Position numbers and translations under genes: made by a program. A stretch of DNA of 64,000 nucleotides from Pollenia angustigena (Eukaryota; Arthropoda; Insecta; Diptera; Polleniidae): the NCBI GenBank assembly GCA_930367215.1, contig OV884056.1, positions 47,864,308 through 47,928,307 of the forward strand, in the 5' to 3' direction. The notes beneath the pieces are model-generated. The model was not told where the DNA came from, did not search any database, and saw nothing but the letters and a program-made list of their open reading frames with translations. Positions within the stretch are counted from its first letter, which is position 1, and each line of letters starts with the position of its first letter. Below are positions 12,058 to 24,685 of this stretch, piece after piece.

Positions 12058-13048
12058 AAATGAGAGTTAAGGAGTATAAAAACAAGTAAGAGTGCTGCAT
12101 TCGGCTGGGCCTAATCTCTGATACCCTCCACTGAGAGTAAGAGTATCTCAGAAATAGGCTTTATATGAATTCTATAAACTATCAACCAATTTTTAAGTAA
12201 ACCGACCTCCCTCTGAAGGATAACAGCCTCTAATCAACGTCCCAGTTTAGTACTTAATTGCGGTTTTAGTCTTATTAAAGCTATTTTCAAGAGAACACTT
12301 TTTATTTTGCTTATGGTAAATTTTGGCCCGATCTTTACGAATTTCGGTTGTAGGATTTTTAGTCTGATTTTGAGTTTTAGCCAAATTTTAAAAGCAATCG
12401 GTGAATTCCGCCGCCAAAACGCGCATAGAACCTAGCTTTATCTCAACAATAAATTTCAGCGTATTTATCGAATATGAAAAAATTGGGAACTAAGCACGTC
12501 ATACAGAAATCTTATCAAATTAATTTTGGTTTTTTTTTAAACAGAAATATCAATTTTGTTTCCTGGCTGCTGTTCTACATTCGGGCTCATAACTCATTTC
12601 CTACTGAACCGATTTCGCTTGGTTTTAAGCCCAAACTGCTTGGGAGTACTAGAAAGAACTTGACATAAGAATTGTTCTTTTATTTTGAGTCGGTCAAAAG
12701 TGCTGAGAGTAATATCAGCACAAGGTCAGACGGACATAAATACATTCAGACATTTTCGGGTAGTGGCTCTTTAATTTTTTTTTTAATTTGTTGACTAAAA
12801 ATTTTTAAAATAAAAATAAAAAGTTTTTTCGAGCTCTAGGCCAATTTATTTTTATTATAAAAAAAAGGTCGAAGAAATAAAATTCAATTTAAATTTAAAA
12901 ATTATTTTATATATTAATTTTAACATTTTTTAAATGTTTTAATACATATTTGTCCAATTCACAAGCTCTGTCATTTTATGGCTTATCATTTCAAAAAAAT
13001 ACGATTTTTGCTTATGCACTTCTAAATGGACAAATTTTTTACATTGTT
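12058..13048. other. Non-coding; dipteran repeat fragment
   Basis: The 12063-12140 segment (aacaagtaagagtgctgc, cggctgggcc, gataccctccact) resembles an interspersed motif also hinted at near 6965 and 18330. Low-complexity A/T tracts fill 12770-12960. No gene seen. Confidence 0.4.
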
Positions 13049-14381
13049 AAGCCTATAGTACACGGAATGTAAAAAGTTATATGCGCATGTGGGTCTGACG
13101 CAGGGCTGCCAGATAAATTGTTTAGTAAATCGTCAATTTCCTGAGAAAAAATAAAAAAATCGTCTTTCAAGTTTCGAAAAATCGTCAAAAAATCGGAAAA
13201 CTTAAAATTGAGTGTTTTTTAACAATGTTTTGTAACACGACTGAGATTCTTCCAAAGCACAGCGAAATACGCTATTTCAATCGTTGTGGAAATCGCTTAA
13301 AGGCCTTACCATAATGTGCTTAAGTTGGATTAAGCAAATGTGCGAATCCATGTAAATCATAGAAAGCAAACCTGAACTTACGGAAACTTTTTGTTAAGTT
13401 TTATGAAACTGTCAATTGCATAAGCAAAGTGCTTAACTAATCGCACATTCCGTACGGAATCAAATGTTTTTTGATTTTGTTAAATACATTTGAGAGACTT
13501 TTTGGTAATTTTTGACAGTAGGTTAAGCACAGCTATGCATATTATGGTTGGGCCTTAAGACGTGGGTAAAGATTATCTATCGAGCCTTTCATGTCAAGAA
13601 TCGTATGAGACTAATGTAGCTACAACTCGTTAAATGTTCGCCGTATAACTGTTGAAAAATGATTTATACAGAGAGTCGTAAGATTCATTCAATGATGGTT
13701 TGACGAAAGATAAACAAAGTGTTACATTGTTGTTTTTGTACTCTGAAAATAATCATTTCAAGATTTTCTTAAAACTTGCATATTACAGCCGTACCTAAAC
13801 AAAAGCATCACGCGTTTTCTAGATTTTGAATAGAGCGGCCTCAACGATTTCCAATTGGAAAAACCGATTTTGACAGCTCGTTTAATAGTGAAGTTTGCCG
13901 CTATCGTTAATTAATAATGGCAATTCAGCTTTTTTTTGGTCAGTCTAACGTTTTTATCTCTATTTTTATTTACAATTTTTTGGTTTTATTAAACAAGAAA
14001 GCTATCACTTCTGTTCGTAACACAACGTTGACGCTCTTGCTTAGGTATGGCATATCAGCGTAAAAGCTAAGCAAAAGAAAACGTTCCACCTTCCGCTATT
14101 GTTATTGTTAATTCCAATATTAAAAAACGAACGTGTCAGACATTGAAACTAATAAAAATCGTCACTTTTTAGAAAAAAATCAGCAAATCGTCACTTTGCT
14201 AATTTCGGAACAAAAAATCGTCAAAATGACGATAAATCGTCAAATCTGGCAGCCCTGGTCTGACGTAATTTTGTCGTCATCACACAACACGAACTTGCTA
14301 TTGTGGCTTTGTTGTGACGTCAAAATTACGTCATAGCCACATGCGCATGTGGCTTCTTTAATTCCGTGTAGTATAGGCTTT
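13049..14381. repeat. Palindromic MITE interrupted by a hAT element
   Basis: Outer ends aagcctatagtacacggaat and, inverted, attccgtgtagtataggctt pair almost perfectly. Inner arms carry acatgcgcatgtgg palindromes and gtgacgtcaaaattacgtca. The hAT element at 13101-14257 splits it. Without that insert it would be a compact element of about 170 bp. Confidence 0.75.
13101..14257. mobile_element. hAT-like non-autonomous transposon
   Basis: Ends CAGGGCTGCCAGAT and ATCTGGCAGCCCTG are perfect 14-bp inverted repeats, flanked by a perfect 8-bp target duplication gtctgacg (13093-13100 and 14258-14265). Subterminal repeats AAATCGTCA recur at both ends, one base off the AAATCGCCA repeats of the element at 10563-12049, which suggests sister families. 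No coding capacity for a transposase. Confidence 0.92.
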
Positions 14382-15045
14382 ACTTTGTCGTATTAGTAAA
14401 CGTATTGATAAATGTCAAAAATAGAAACTATCAATTCAATGTCCATTGTCAACTCTCTTTTCATAAACTATTTTGAAGATTGGCTAATTTCTTTTTGCCA
14501 ACTAATAAGAAATATGAAAAATAACACTAAAAAAAGCAAATTTTTATTATTACTTATAATTTATACTTCACAATATTTGCCATTCACATTGGTTGATACC
14601 ATGAAATTAAACCAAATAGGGGAGTTTTAGTTTAAAATTAAATGGTAGCAACATTAAATTTAGCAACAGTTAACAACAACAAAATATACTGATATTTTTG
14701 TTAAAGATAAACAAGGATTGTGCGTATTTTAAGAATATAAACCCCAAAAAATTAAAATTTTGAGTTAAGTCACTTTTGAACTAGGTGTGCGATATACCAA
14801 TCATTCCGAAGAATTAAATTTGTGGTGGTAGTTAGCACATTCTAAAAAGATTTTTCGAATTAAACAAACAAATCGAACATTTCCAGGCCTGGCATAAATT
14901 CAATATTTTCAAAAGTGCCGTTTCACACACGTCAAGTTTGACTTGTCAAGTCTTGAAATTTTAGGAAAGAAGGAAAAAGAGAATGCCATTTCTTTTCCAT
15001 TCTCAACTAAAAATTCAAGACTTGGTTGGAGATTCAAGCATTCAT
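14382..15045. other. No gene recognised
   Basis: AT-rich sequence. A short open frame at 14412-14630 has no recognisable domain and biased composition, so it is not called. Confidence 0.4.
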
Positions 15046-17452
15046 ATATCTGGGCATTTCCATCATGTCGAACGTGACCATCGTACACATTTAAAGTTAA
15101 AAAAAGTCAAAATAAAACGTATTTTTATTTTGGCAATAGATTCAAGTTACAGCTATTAATTAGCCCTTTAATTGGTGCTATTATTCATTTTGATAAATTG
15201 TTTCGTTTTCAAGAAAATTGCAAAAAAAAGGCATTTGCACGTGACGAAAACAGAAGTGGTTTTTGTGGCCATTTTTTCGAATGCCGATTTCAGCGAAACC
15301 TCAGGCAATATTTGAATGCAAAAAATTGTAGAATGTTATGCACTCATATCTCTTAAATATGGCTGTCATTTTTAATAAAAATAATGTATACTTTTTTTTT
15401 ATTTAGCTTTAATCGCTGTCGCACATGACATTTTTTTCCATCATGATATACTTATATGTTGATTTGACCGGGTCGACCTCCATACAAAAAAAAAAAGTTG
15501 TGCCAGTCACCCCCTAGAATGAAAGTTATGTCAATGAAGTTTCTAAAACAGAAAACATTTTTTTTTGCAACGCCCCAAAATACAGCCCTTTTTAGTTTTT
15601 TATATTTAGCGCTGCCATTTAAAGTCCGATCTCATCATATTGCATATCGTCTTTCATCTTTCTTTGATAGTGGCTTCATTTTTGTCTTTAGTGACTTTTT
15701 AATCCGACCTCAAATTCTGGGCGCCACTTATGCCATCTCGGATCCTTCCCCCAAATGTCCAATTTGTTTTACGTGACAAGAAAGTCCTTCTAAAACTACG
15801 TATGTATAGATTTTAGCATGCCCACTTTTATTACACGCCTACAAATTAAGCCCCTTTTTTCTTTTTCACGCACATACTACATTAAATCAGGTAGAAGCCA
15901 ATACAAGCAATAATATTTTCATCAGTCACGCCCTAAAATAAATGGTATATTTATTAAGTTTGAAAAACTTAAAAAAAATGGTTTTTGCCACGCCCTAAAT
16001 TACAGCCCTTTTTGTTTTATATACATATATCGTCATTTAACGTCTAATCTCATCGTATCGTTTATCACTGTTAATGGCCAGAATATTTTTTATTTTTTGA
16101 ATTTAATGCTTTTTTTTGCTCATCTAGATTTAAATGATTGAAATGTATATATTAACATAAATAAATCATTTACATATGAGATAATACAAAGAAAAAAATA
16201 ACTGTTATTTGCAATCGCATAGTTTCTTGTGCATTCTATTTTGACTCTTCCCATCGGGAAAATAAGGAATTGATTACATAAATAACTAAAAAAATAGTGT
16301 ATTTTTTTCGAAAGAATAATAATGCATTCATGGGAATCGAGAAGGTAATTTTATTGTTACAATAATTATGATTTGATTACCACGTATATTCTCACATTTG
16401 CAGAACAAGGAATGTATTGTTTCTATTCGTAAAAATGTTTCGTGCTTTTTCTTCTCTTCGTGACAATTATCTTTTTTTTTTTACAATTATTTAAGTCATT
16501 TCAAGTATACATTAAAATAATTTATTACAATCCTAGGACATGGTCTGTGTTAAGAATAATGAATTCTGGAATCAAATATTATACAAGATACCCAGCGGGA
16601 AAATGAAGAATTGATTACATAAATAATTAAAAAAATAATGCATTATTTTTGAAAGAATAATAATGCATTCATTAGAATCGAGAAGGTAATTTCATCAGAC
16701 ACAAAATTTAAGCACTGATTACCACGTACATATATTCCCACATTTGCAGAACAAGGAATGTATTGTTTCTGTTAGTAACAATTATTCGTGTTTTTGCTTT
16801 ACATATATATTTCCTTAATAAAAATCCGTTATTTTTTTGCTGCCTTTATGTCGCCTACTTATAATTTTTATTTTAGTCGCAGTTTGTGTTTGAAAGCGTA
16901 CGGTCAAAGCACAAATTATATGTCTGTGGGTCAAAGTTATTTAAAGTAAACAGGTATTAAAAAATGTATTCCAAACGGCATTGGAGAAGACTTTTATTAT
17001 AAGACTTTTGAATAATATAATTTATTCCAAAGAATGAATTATTTAATTCATTCGCAGGATACATTAAAATAATTTATTACAATCCTAGGACATGGTCTGT
17101 GTTAAGAATAATGAATTCTGGAATCAAATATCATACAAGATATGTATTACTCTCTCGATTCCTATTAATTCCATTTTCCCGCTGGTTTTGTACCTTCCGA
17201 AAGGTTTTAGAGAGAAAAGTCAATGCATAATGTCTCTCTTTAAGAAGAGGGAGAGAATAGAAATATCCAAATAAGAAAAGTTGCACTTGTTCGATTTTGC
17301 ATTCAAAAATCTCGAAACGGCTTATAAATAAATATAAAATTTTTTTATTTTTATTAAGTTTGATTGTTTTCCTTTTAAAATATGATAAAACGAAGTCTTT
17401 TCAAGAACTTAAAATTTTTTGTTGCGGTGGACCTTTCGGTGGAAATGCGCAT
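15046..17452. repeat. TIR element, TATGGGCATTTCC family (copy c, composite)
   Basis: Left end atctgggcatttcc followed by gaacgtgaccatcgtaca; right end ggtggacctttcggtggaaatgcgcat matches the right end of copy a (1033-1783). At 2.4 kb it is longer than its relatives because of internal duplications: about 15500-15660 recurs at about 15930-16065, and 16385-16590 recurs at 16740-17150. No intact coding region. Confidence 0.5.
16240..17170. repeat. Nested element with direct duplications
   Basis: Two segments are repeated directly. The first is gggaaaat followed by aattgattacataaataa, at about 16255 and 16590. The second is aatttattacaatcctagga with the following 60 bp, at about 16517 and 17068. 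Near 17172 an inverted ttttcccgctgg matches ccagcgggaaaa at 16591, suggesting an element of about 590 bp inside the larger one. Confidence 0.5.
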
Positions 17453-18977
17453 CTTCTTTTATCATGAAAAAATCAAATTTTCTCAAATTTATCAGATTTT
17501 GTTTTTTTTTTTAAAGCCATTTATTGGATGAACTAAAAAATTTTAAAATTTAAAGTGCGATTATAATGTTACGTAGTAAAGTTCATAATTCATATACGCA
17601 AATGTTTAATATTGACGAAAAGCATTATTTCATATATAACTTGTAGAAAAGCGATTTTTAAATAAAAAACAAATGGTCACGTAACACATTTTATGTCATG
17701 AAATTTCAGAAAATTTATTTATTTGACTTGTCACTTGATTAGAAATTTAAAAATCTTGTTAAAATAATATCCTATTTTATTTAAAAATAATTAGAAATAG
17801 GAATAGAACTATTACAAAAAAGCTTTACAAAATACATAACTGAAATTTAACTCATAGAAAAAATTCGAAAAATGAAAAAAATGTTTATTTAAAAATAGTT
17901 AAAAAATTAATCTTGCCATCTCTAATTTCATGATAAATATTCTCACCTGGCAATACTGATAGTGCCAGTTAAATGAGAACAAAATTTCTTAATTTTGATT
18001 TTAAAATGACGATAATGATGTTGTTATTGTTGCACAATTGAGTTGTTGTTTGCTGAGGTTCGAAAGATTTTATTAGTGTTCGTTTGTTTGTTTGTTTGCT
18101 GAGAAGTGTTAGAATTAACACATTTTCCATATGAGTTATTAGTTCACATTTAAAAATAGTAGGAAGAAACAAAAAGAAATAAATATTTAAGTGTTTAACG
18201 AAAAAGTTCACAAACAAATTATTAACTTTAAACAGATGAAAGTTAAAGTGAAAATATATTTAATTAAATAAATTATGAAAATTATTTGATAAAAAGTGTG
18301 AGTTATGGAAATGGGGTTTCTTCCTTGTGCCAGTGTATACCCTACACCAGAGTAAGAGAGGAGGGTATAATGCGTTTGTGCCTAACAGTAAAGGGCAGGT
18401 TTGTTATCAGAAATACTGAATTTGGAGAAGTTATGGCTAATGGTGTAGATATTCTTGACAACTATCGAAACAACACAGCTTGTTGATCTTGAATATCTCT
18501 GGCTGAAAAAGTTGGACTAATGCTTATAAAAAAAAATATTAAAGATTTAAGCGGGGGGAAAAAATAATACGTAGCTAAACGCCTAACGGCCTTATTTAAA
18601 AGAGCTTTATGAGCTTTTCTAAATTAGGCGGTTGGAATTTTGTGATTTCGTATATTTCTATAATCTCTTAAAAATATATTCCGGCATGTTCTGAAAACCG
18701 AAATGACGTGGGAAATCGAACAAATTTTCAAATTTATTTAAAAATCGAAATAAATTACAGAATATGGCAAACTCTTTAAATACAATTTTCAATTAACACA
18801 ACATTTTTAAGATAAATTAATTTTTTTTTAACAAAAATTTTCTATTTTCAATTAATAAAAAAAACTTTTAAATGTAAATCAAAGAAACAATTTTGCACAT
18901 CATTAAAAACAAATTGTTTCAATGAATAAATATTTATTTAGTAAAATTAAAAAAATCGTTTCATTTTAGTTTTTTAG
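17453..18977. other. Non-coding sequence 5' of the first recognised host exon
   Basis: AT-rich. Probably intron or upstream region of the host gene. No earlier exon could be identified, although the phase of the exon at 18978 allows one. The block 18318-18372 (accctacaccagagtaagag) is a common dipteran repeat word. Confidence 0.45.
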
Positions 18978-19124
18978 TGACTACAGTGCTCCTCTGTTCC
19001 TCTCCAAAACGATTATTATGCCTGAAGCGAATGCTACAAAACGAAATGATGAAATCGCCACGATGTCTAATCGCACGAATTACGACAATACGACGAGCAA
19101 ATTGCCCGTACACAAGTGGAACAG
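18978..19124 (+). CDS. Host gene, internal or first coding exon (exon 1 of 3 seen)
   Basis: It follows a pyrimidine-rich acceptor (ttttttag at 18976-18977) and ends at donor AG|GTGAAA. The reading frame runs open from GAC at 18979 for 48 codons and leaves two bases, which join the first base of the next exon to form an Arg codon. A second possible acceptor lies at 18968-18969 in the same frame. An ATG at about 19018-19020 (followed by Pro-Glu-Ala) could be the true start if no upstream exon exists. The encoded stretch is hydrophilic with N-x-T motifs and has no domain I recognise. The call rests on splice signals and exact phase agreement with two downstream exons. Confidence 0.7.
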
Positions 19125-19662
19125 GTGAAATTTTGCTTGAAATGCCTACAGCAACACCAACTAGTAACTGTTTAATGTTTTTTTTTTGGATTCAACAAAA
19201 CTAATTTAAACAAAGAAATTAAAAATAAAATGCATGAATAATTAATCTTTTTAAATAACATGTTTGTTTACTTAAAACACACTTATCCTGATATAAATAC
19301 ACATGCATACATACATGGAAGTATGTAAAGTGTGAGTGTGTGCATTGAAATGGGAAATTTTTTTACCAGCCCTGTCTGTCTCCACCACTAATATTCTTGT
19401 TTTTCTCTTTCTGTTCAGCAATTTTTATTAACTAAATATGTACTTTAAGATTTAAATTAGGCAATAAGATCACAGCATACTTTAAGGCTGTTAAATTTAC
19501 ACTGCCAACTTAACAAGCAACAAGTACAGCACAGTGGATTCCTATGAAATGAAAACACTTAATTTTTATTTTTTAAAACATTGCAATTAATGAATGCTTT
19601 AATTTTATAACGATTTTAATATTTTTAAAACAAATTTTCATTTTAATTCTTTTAAATTTCAG
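19125..19662 (+). other. Host intron
   Basis: Runs from GTGAAA to a tttaaatttcag acceptor. AT-rich, with a short acatacatacat simple repeat. No separate feature seen. Confidence 0.65.
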
Positions 19663-19898
19663 ATCAAATTCCATTAATGTCACTTATATTCCCTTACTCG
19701 AACGCCGCCGCAACAATGGCTTGCGCACCAACGATGATGCACTTATTGATTATGTCACCGAATTGTGTCACAATGATTCTTGCAGTTTAAGTTCAGCTAA
19801 TGGTATAAATCTATGCTGCTGCACTCAACGAACAAGTTCAGCTTCGTGTTGGCATTTGAAAAGAAAGCAGATTATACGACAAAGTTCGCATGCATCAG
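19663..19898 (+). CDS. Host gene, coding exon 2 of 3 seen
   Basis: It starts after tttaaatttcag and ends at a strong donor CAG|GTGAGT. The first base completes the split Arg codon, 78 codons follow, and one G is left that joins CT of the next exon to give Ala. The protein segment has a basic RRR patch, an acidic DDALIDYVTELC helix-like stretch and a Cys cluster (CCC followed by a Thr/Gln/Arg/Ser-rich stretch), then a basic WHLKRKQ segment. No domain family is recognised. The exact phase match on both sides makes this a secure exon although the gene cannot be named. Confidence 0.8.
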
Positions 19899-20381
19899 GT
19901 GAGTTGAGTTATTATTGCAAAAGATCTTATAGTTTGATACACAATGTGAAACAAAAGATAATCAAATGCAACTTTTAACATATTGTGTGCAATTTTAGTG
20001 TGACATTTCATACGGAACATTTGTATGTTTTACCCTCAAAACTCCCCATAAAGGCTATCCCCCTCATTCATAAAAAATATTTCAGTTTTAGTAAAGGTTA
20101 ATTAATGAAATTTTTATATACAATTCGTCTCATAAACCTGTTATAAGTATGGAATATTGTTTATGAACAAGGCCTTATATGTATACATATTTTTGACTTC
20201 TGTAGGTGGAAAAGTTAATTCAACTAAGTGAGTCTCTTCTAGTCTAGAAAATTCCCTTATAGTTTATGGAGTTTTGTTGCACTTTTACATTAAATAATAA
20301 AAAGTTCATTAATGTCACAATTGCTGTCAGCATATATAAGCTGTGCGATAAATTTTGTGTATAAGGAATGTATGTATGTAA

Positions 20382-22217
20382 TAGGGCTTCCAATCGGGAT
20401 TGGTTTTTCTGAATCCCGGGATTCGGGATTGAAGAAAATATTTCGGGATCCCGGGATATTTTGAATTCCGGGATTCACGGGATTGTAAAAAAAATTTCGG
20501 GATATTTCGGGAGATTTAAATTTTTTGTATACCCAATATAAAAAAAGAACTTTTTAACTTTATAAAAAACAACTTAATTTTCGAGTTAAAATACAAATTT
20601 CATGATAAAAACGAACTTAAATTATTAATTGATCAAAATTCATAAAGACAATGTTAAGCGGCTCATACACTTGCAATAAAATTGTTCAATTTTACATATT
20701 GTACAATTATATCGGCACTCTTGATTTTTGTTGCACAACAATAAAAGTGAAATTTGTTGGCAACATTGTAAAATGCTGTTTATATTCTTTCTATAGGCTA
20801 GTTCACCTTTTTATTGAATGAATGAAACCATTGTGCGACTTATTACATAACGCCTGGTACTCTGTTCAACATTTCACGTGAAATGCTGTCAAAACGCATG
20901 TGAAAAAACTTGTGCGGAATATCTATGAACTAATGTTTCTGTTAACTGCACTAACACAGAGTTGTAAGCCATAATACAAAAACTGCAAAATTTCAACTTA
21001 ACTAGAGTTGAGTTGTTTTAAAGACCAACATTTTGAGCAAAACTAAGCTGTTCCGTCAAAATTGTGTATACAAACTTTGTTATGGCAGCACAAATATGTT
21101 TTCCGATTAACTAAACCTAGTTTAACTGACATCTCAAAAACCCAGCCTAAATGTATTTTGATATTATCCAAATATTTTAAATTTGTCAAATATATTTTAA
21201 AATTGCTCAAATATATTAAAAATGTTCATATACAATTTAAAATTGTACATATGGGCATTTCCTGGGGTCACGAACGTACGATCGTTCGCTTTTAATGTAC
21301 AAATAATATTGAAAACAAAACTTTTCCTAGCATTTTTTTTTGCGATTCGATAGCATTTGAGTAGCTCTATGTTTAGTACAAAATATGGATTTCATCGAGT
21401 TTAAGTTTTCATAATAATAGCTATAAACATGTGGTCACGAACGTACGCAAAATAGAAGTCAACTTTGGCTGACAGTAGTGAAATCTAAAAATCTGGAAAA
21501 TGGAACGGAATATTCAAAAGTGATTAATATATTTTAAAAGTGTTTTAATGTAGGTCTCCATCCAGTATTTACAAAATAAAATATATCTGTTGGTTTTTGT
21601 TTAATTGGCTTATGCACCGGTCGCGAACGTACGATTTTTCCATATGTTTTTTTATTATTATAACCATGCACTTTACCACCATAAATGTCTTCAAATTTCC
21701 TTAACAAAAAAACTAAATACTCCTTTTACAATGGATTGTAATGGAGAGATTATGAAGAAAGAGGGTAAACATAGCATATTTTTTGCATGTAAAATAAGTA
21801 TATAAAAATGTCTTTAGAAGTAGAAAATACAGAAAAATATAAAATTTTCCAGTTTCCAGCCCAATTTCCTCAAGCTGAGATATGCTATGAAACCATTCTT
21901 TAATAAGAACAAAGACTATTTTATAATAAAAAACAATAAAAGACGATGCTAATCAACATTTTATTTTTTCATCCTGGTAGACCATTCTGGGGAAATGCCC
22001 ATATGTATTTCAAATTTATCCAAATGTATTTTAAACTTTTTTTGTCCACAAATACACGTATCTGTATACAAGTTATTAAAAAAAATGTAAAAAATAAAGC
22101 AAATAAAAAAATTGGGAATCCCGAAAATCCCGGGATTAGAAATCAGAAATCAGAAATCCCGAGATTCGGGATTCACCTAATGCCGAAAATCACGGGATTT
22201 ACCGATTGGAAGCCCTT
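20382..22217. mobile_element. hAT-like element with CCCGGGATT subterminal repeats
   Basis: Ends tagggcttccaatcgg and, inverted, ccgattggaagccctt. Flanks gtatgtaa (20374-20381) and gtatttaa (22218-22225) form an 8-bp duplication with one mismatch. The words CGGGATT and TCCCGGGAT recur in both end regions. The nested element at 21248-22005 accounts for about 760 bp of it. No transposase reading frame remains. Confidence 0.75.
21248..22005. repeat. TIR element, TATGGGCATTTCC family (copy d)
   Basis: Ends catatgggcatttcc and ggaaatgcccatatg are perfect inverted repeats, with cacgaacgtacg just inside the left end and tcgcgaacgtacg near 21620. It is collinear with copy b but lacks the retroposed insert, so it shows that element's empty site. 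Non-coding. Confidence 0.8.
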
Positions 22218-22790
22218 GTATTTAAGTATAAACAGTGAGTCGGCGTATTATTTTCCCTGAACGATATAAAAATGAATTAAGAGTTTTGGTACGATAGTGA
22301 CCATATGACACAGGAATACATAAATCGGGGAAAAAATACAACAAATATATGAAATATCAGCAATGTATGTAAAAATATGCATGCAAAGCAAAAAATGCAA
22401 AAATATGCACTAGCAAATCGATGCCATTTCACTGCAAATTTCTTGATTCGCAAAGATATTTAGTATATGGTAATCTCAGAATGACGACAACAAATATGCA
22501 TTTGCATAAAAATCCGGGCGTTGCTTATTAGTTAACACATTTCGTGGCACTTAATACTTAAAAGTATTTTCTGGAGCTTTGCCTCCGCAACTGCGCCTTA
22601 TGAACGCCATCCTGTCGGTCTTTTTTAGTTGAATGTTGGCTTCTTAATTAACAATTGTTACTGGCTTAGCAAAATGTAAATTTGTCCCAAACTTATTGTC
22701 TTGCAATCAAACTCATCTTAGCAAATTTAATTGGAATCGGTCCATATTTGACGATAGCTCCCATACAAATACTACTCCCGAAAAAAACTT

Positions 22791-23430
22791 CCCAGCTAGC
22801 ATACGCTTTTGTTTAGACGATTATGCTTAATATACAACTCCTAAAAGAATCTTCTGATGATTATCTGACGATTAACTAAACAAAAAAATCGATTTTTACT
22901 AATTTATTTATTTTAACAATTACTAAATAAGAGCGTTTTTGAAATATGAAAATTCTATTGTCAATACAATTTCAATAAAACAAACCGACCTAAGGATCTG
23001 TAAAAAAGGATTTTCCGACAGGATAGTGTTGCTTTCGCAACCTTAAAGGCTTGTTTCATGTAAATTGCATGAAAATTCGAAGTTTTAACATGAAAAAGAC
23101 GCGTGATGCCCCTTTTTAGGTAGCTTAGTTATACGACTGAGCATTTCACGAGTTGTAAAATAATCCCTACATGAGTCTCATATGACTCTTGGCATGCTTT
23201 TTAAAAGACTCGTTAGATAATCTCTACATACATCACAAACGATTCCCTTTACGATTAAAAAAAGCGTCTTTCGTTGCGTTATAGAATAATCTCTCATACG
23301 AATCAGCACGTGTAACAGTTTCTCCCGTGCTGGGTATCGTCTTCAATTAAAAAATGAGCTCGTCGACGATCAAAAACACTCTTTGTGAGATTCCCAATAG
23401 ACTCCTAGACGATTGAAAATGCTAGTTGGG
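22791..23430. repeat. MITE-like element with CCCAGCTAGCAT ends
   Basis: The left end cccagctagcat pairs with right end atgctagttggg (one mismatch). The interior repeats the words agacgatt and gactc(g/c)t(t/a)aga in both orientations. Non-coding. Confidence 0.5.
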
Positions 23431-24685
23431 TTTTAATGCCATAACTTCTTTATTAATGTTGCTATTAACATAAAAATGGTGATACTGACTTTAACGGTAG
23501 CACCTCTGTCATTACAAAATGATGTCCCGGTAGGTCCAAAATAAGCCAAAAAAACCCTATCTTAAAATCTCATGTAGATGAAGATATCTAAATAATATAT
23601 ACCTTCTTATTTGTTTTGTTCTGTGGTGTACTATGCTTTCTTGCTATTTACTGGTTTAAATGGTAATGTTTTTGTAAATCCGAGAAAATTACATCAATGA
23701 GAACATTCATGCAATATATTTGTCATTCTGAACACTCCAGGAAATGACTAACTGAACAACCTAAACAAAAGCGGCAAGCGGTTTTTTAAACATGAAAATT
23801 TTATTTAAATACAATTTCAATAAAACAAACCGACATAGCGATCTGTCAAATAAGATTTATCAGCCGGGTGGTTTCTAATTCGCATTCTAATGGTTTGTTT
23901 CGTATAAATTGTATGCAAATGAGAAGTTTTGACATAAAAAAAACGCTTCCGCTCTTATTTAGGTAGCTCAGTAAAACTTCAAAAAAAAAAAAAAAAATCT
24001 TTTTTTAATAAAACCAATTTCAGAAACCATTTCAATTAAATCAATTAAATAAGCGAGGGCATTAAAGTAAATAAACAATAGATTAGGAAAATGCATAATT
24101 TTTTTTGGTATCACCATCTAAAACACTAAAACAGTTTAATAGGAAAATGTCTTATGAAATATGGGTCATAATTTAAATATAAATTTAAACTCTTTACGGT
24201 TGTGTTTTTGGTTCTCTCTATTCTATAAGACATTGGTGCTGTTGTTAGTGTTGCATTTGTAAAATGACACACGCACACACTCTGCCGTTTGGTTATTAAG
24301 AAAATTCTTCTATATTTGTATTGGTAAAAAAATATAATTTGAAGAATTTATTTGTTAAGCTTAGCAAAAATTTATTTTTAAAACATTTTCAAAACAAATT
24401 TTTTTTTAATTTAATTTTCCTCTTTCTTCCTTATTTTTCTTTCTTTTCATAAATGAACATATTTTCCAACAATTTTGTTACTGCTGCTGGTGATTATGAC
24501 GCTATTTTTGTAAATTTTTTGTGCATTTTAATGTCTCTGTGGGATCTGTTGTTGCTGCTATTGCCACTAATCATGATTATGATGATGACGATGATACATA
24601 AAATTTCATTTTGTTTCATGTCTGCTGTGTCGTCTGTGATGCGTTTTAAACGTGTGTTTCGATTTCTAAATAAATTTGTGTACAG

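Larger units (their letters stand above)
19899..24685 (+). other. Host intron carrying nested transposons
   Basis: Runs from GTGAGT to the acceptor tttgtgtacag. It contains a hAT-like element (20382-22217) with a nested TIR element (21248-22005) and a MITE (22791-23430). The remaining sequence (22218-22790, 23431-24685) is AT-rich, with no gene seen. Confidence 0.7.

Noticed and set aside
18286..18486. 66-codon frame before the first host exon
   Set aside because: Covers a common dipteran repeat (accctacaccagagtaagag) and has no splice support.
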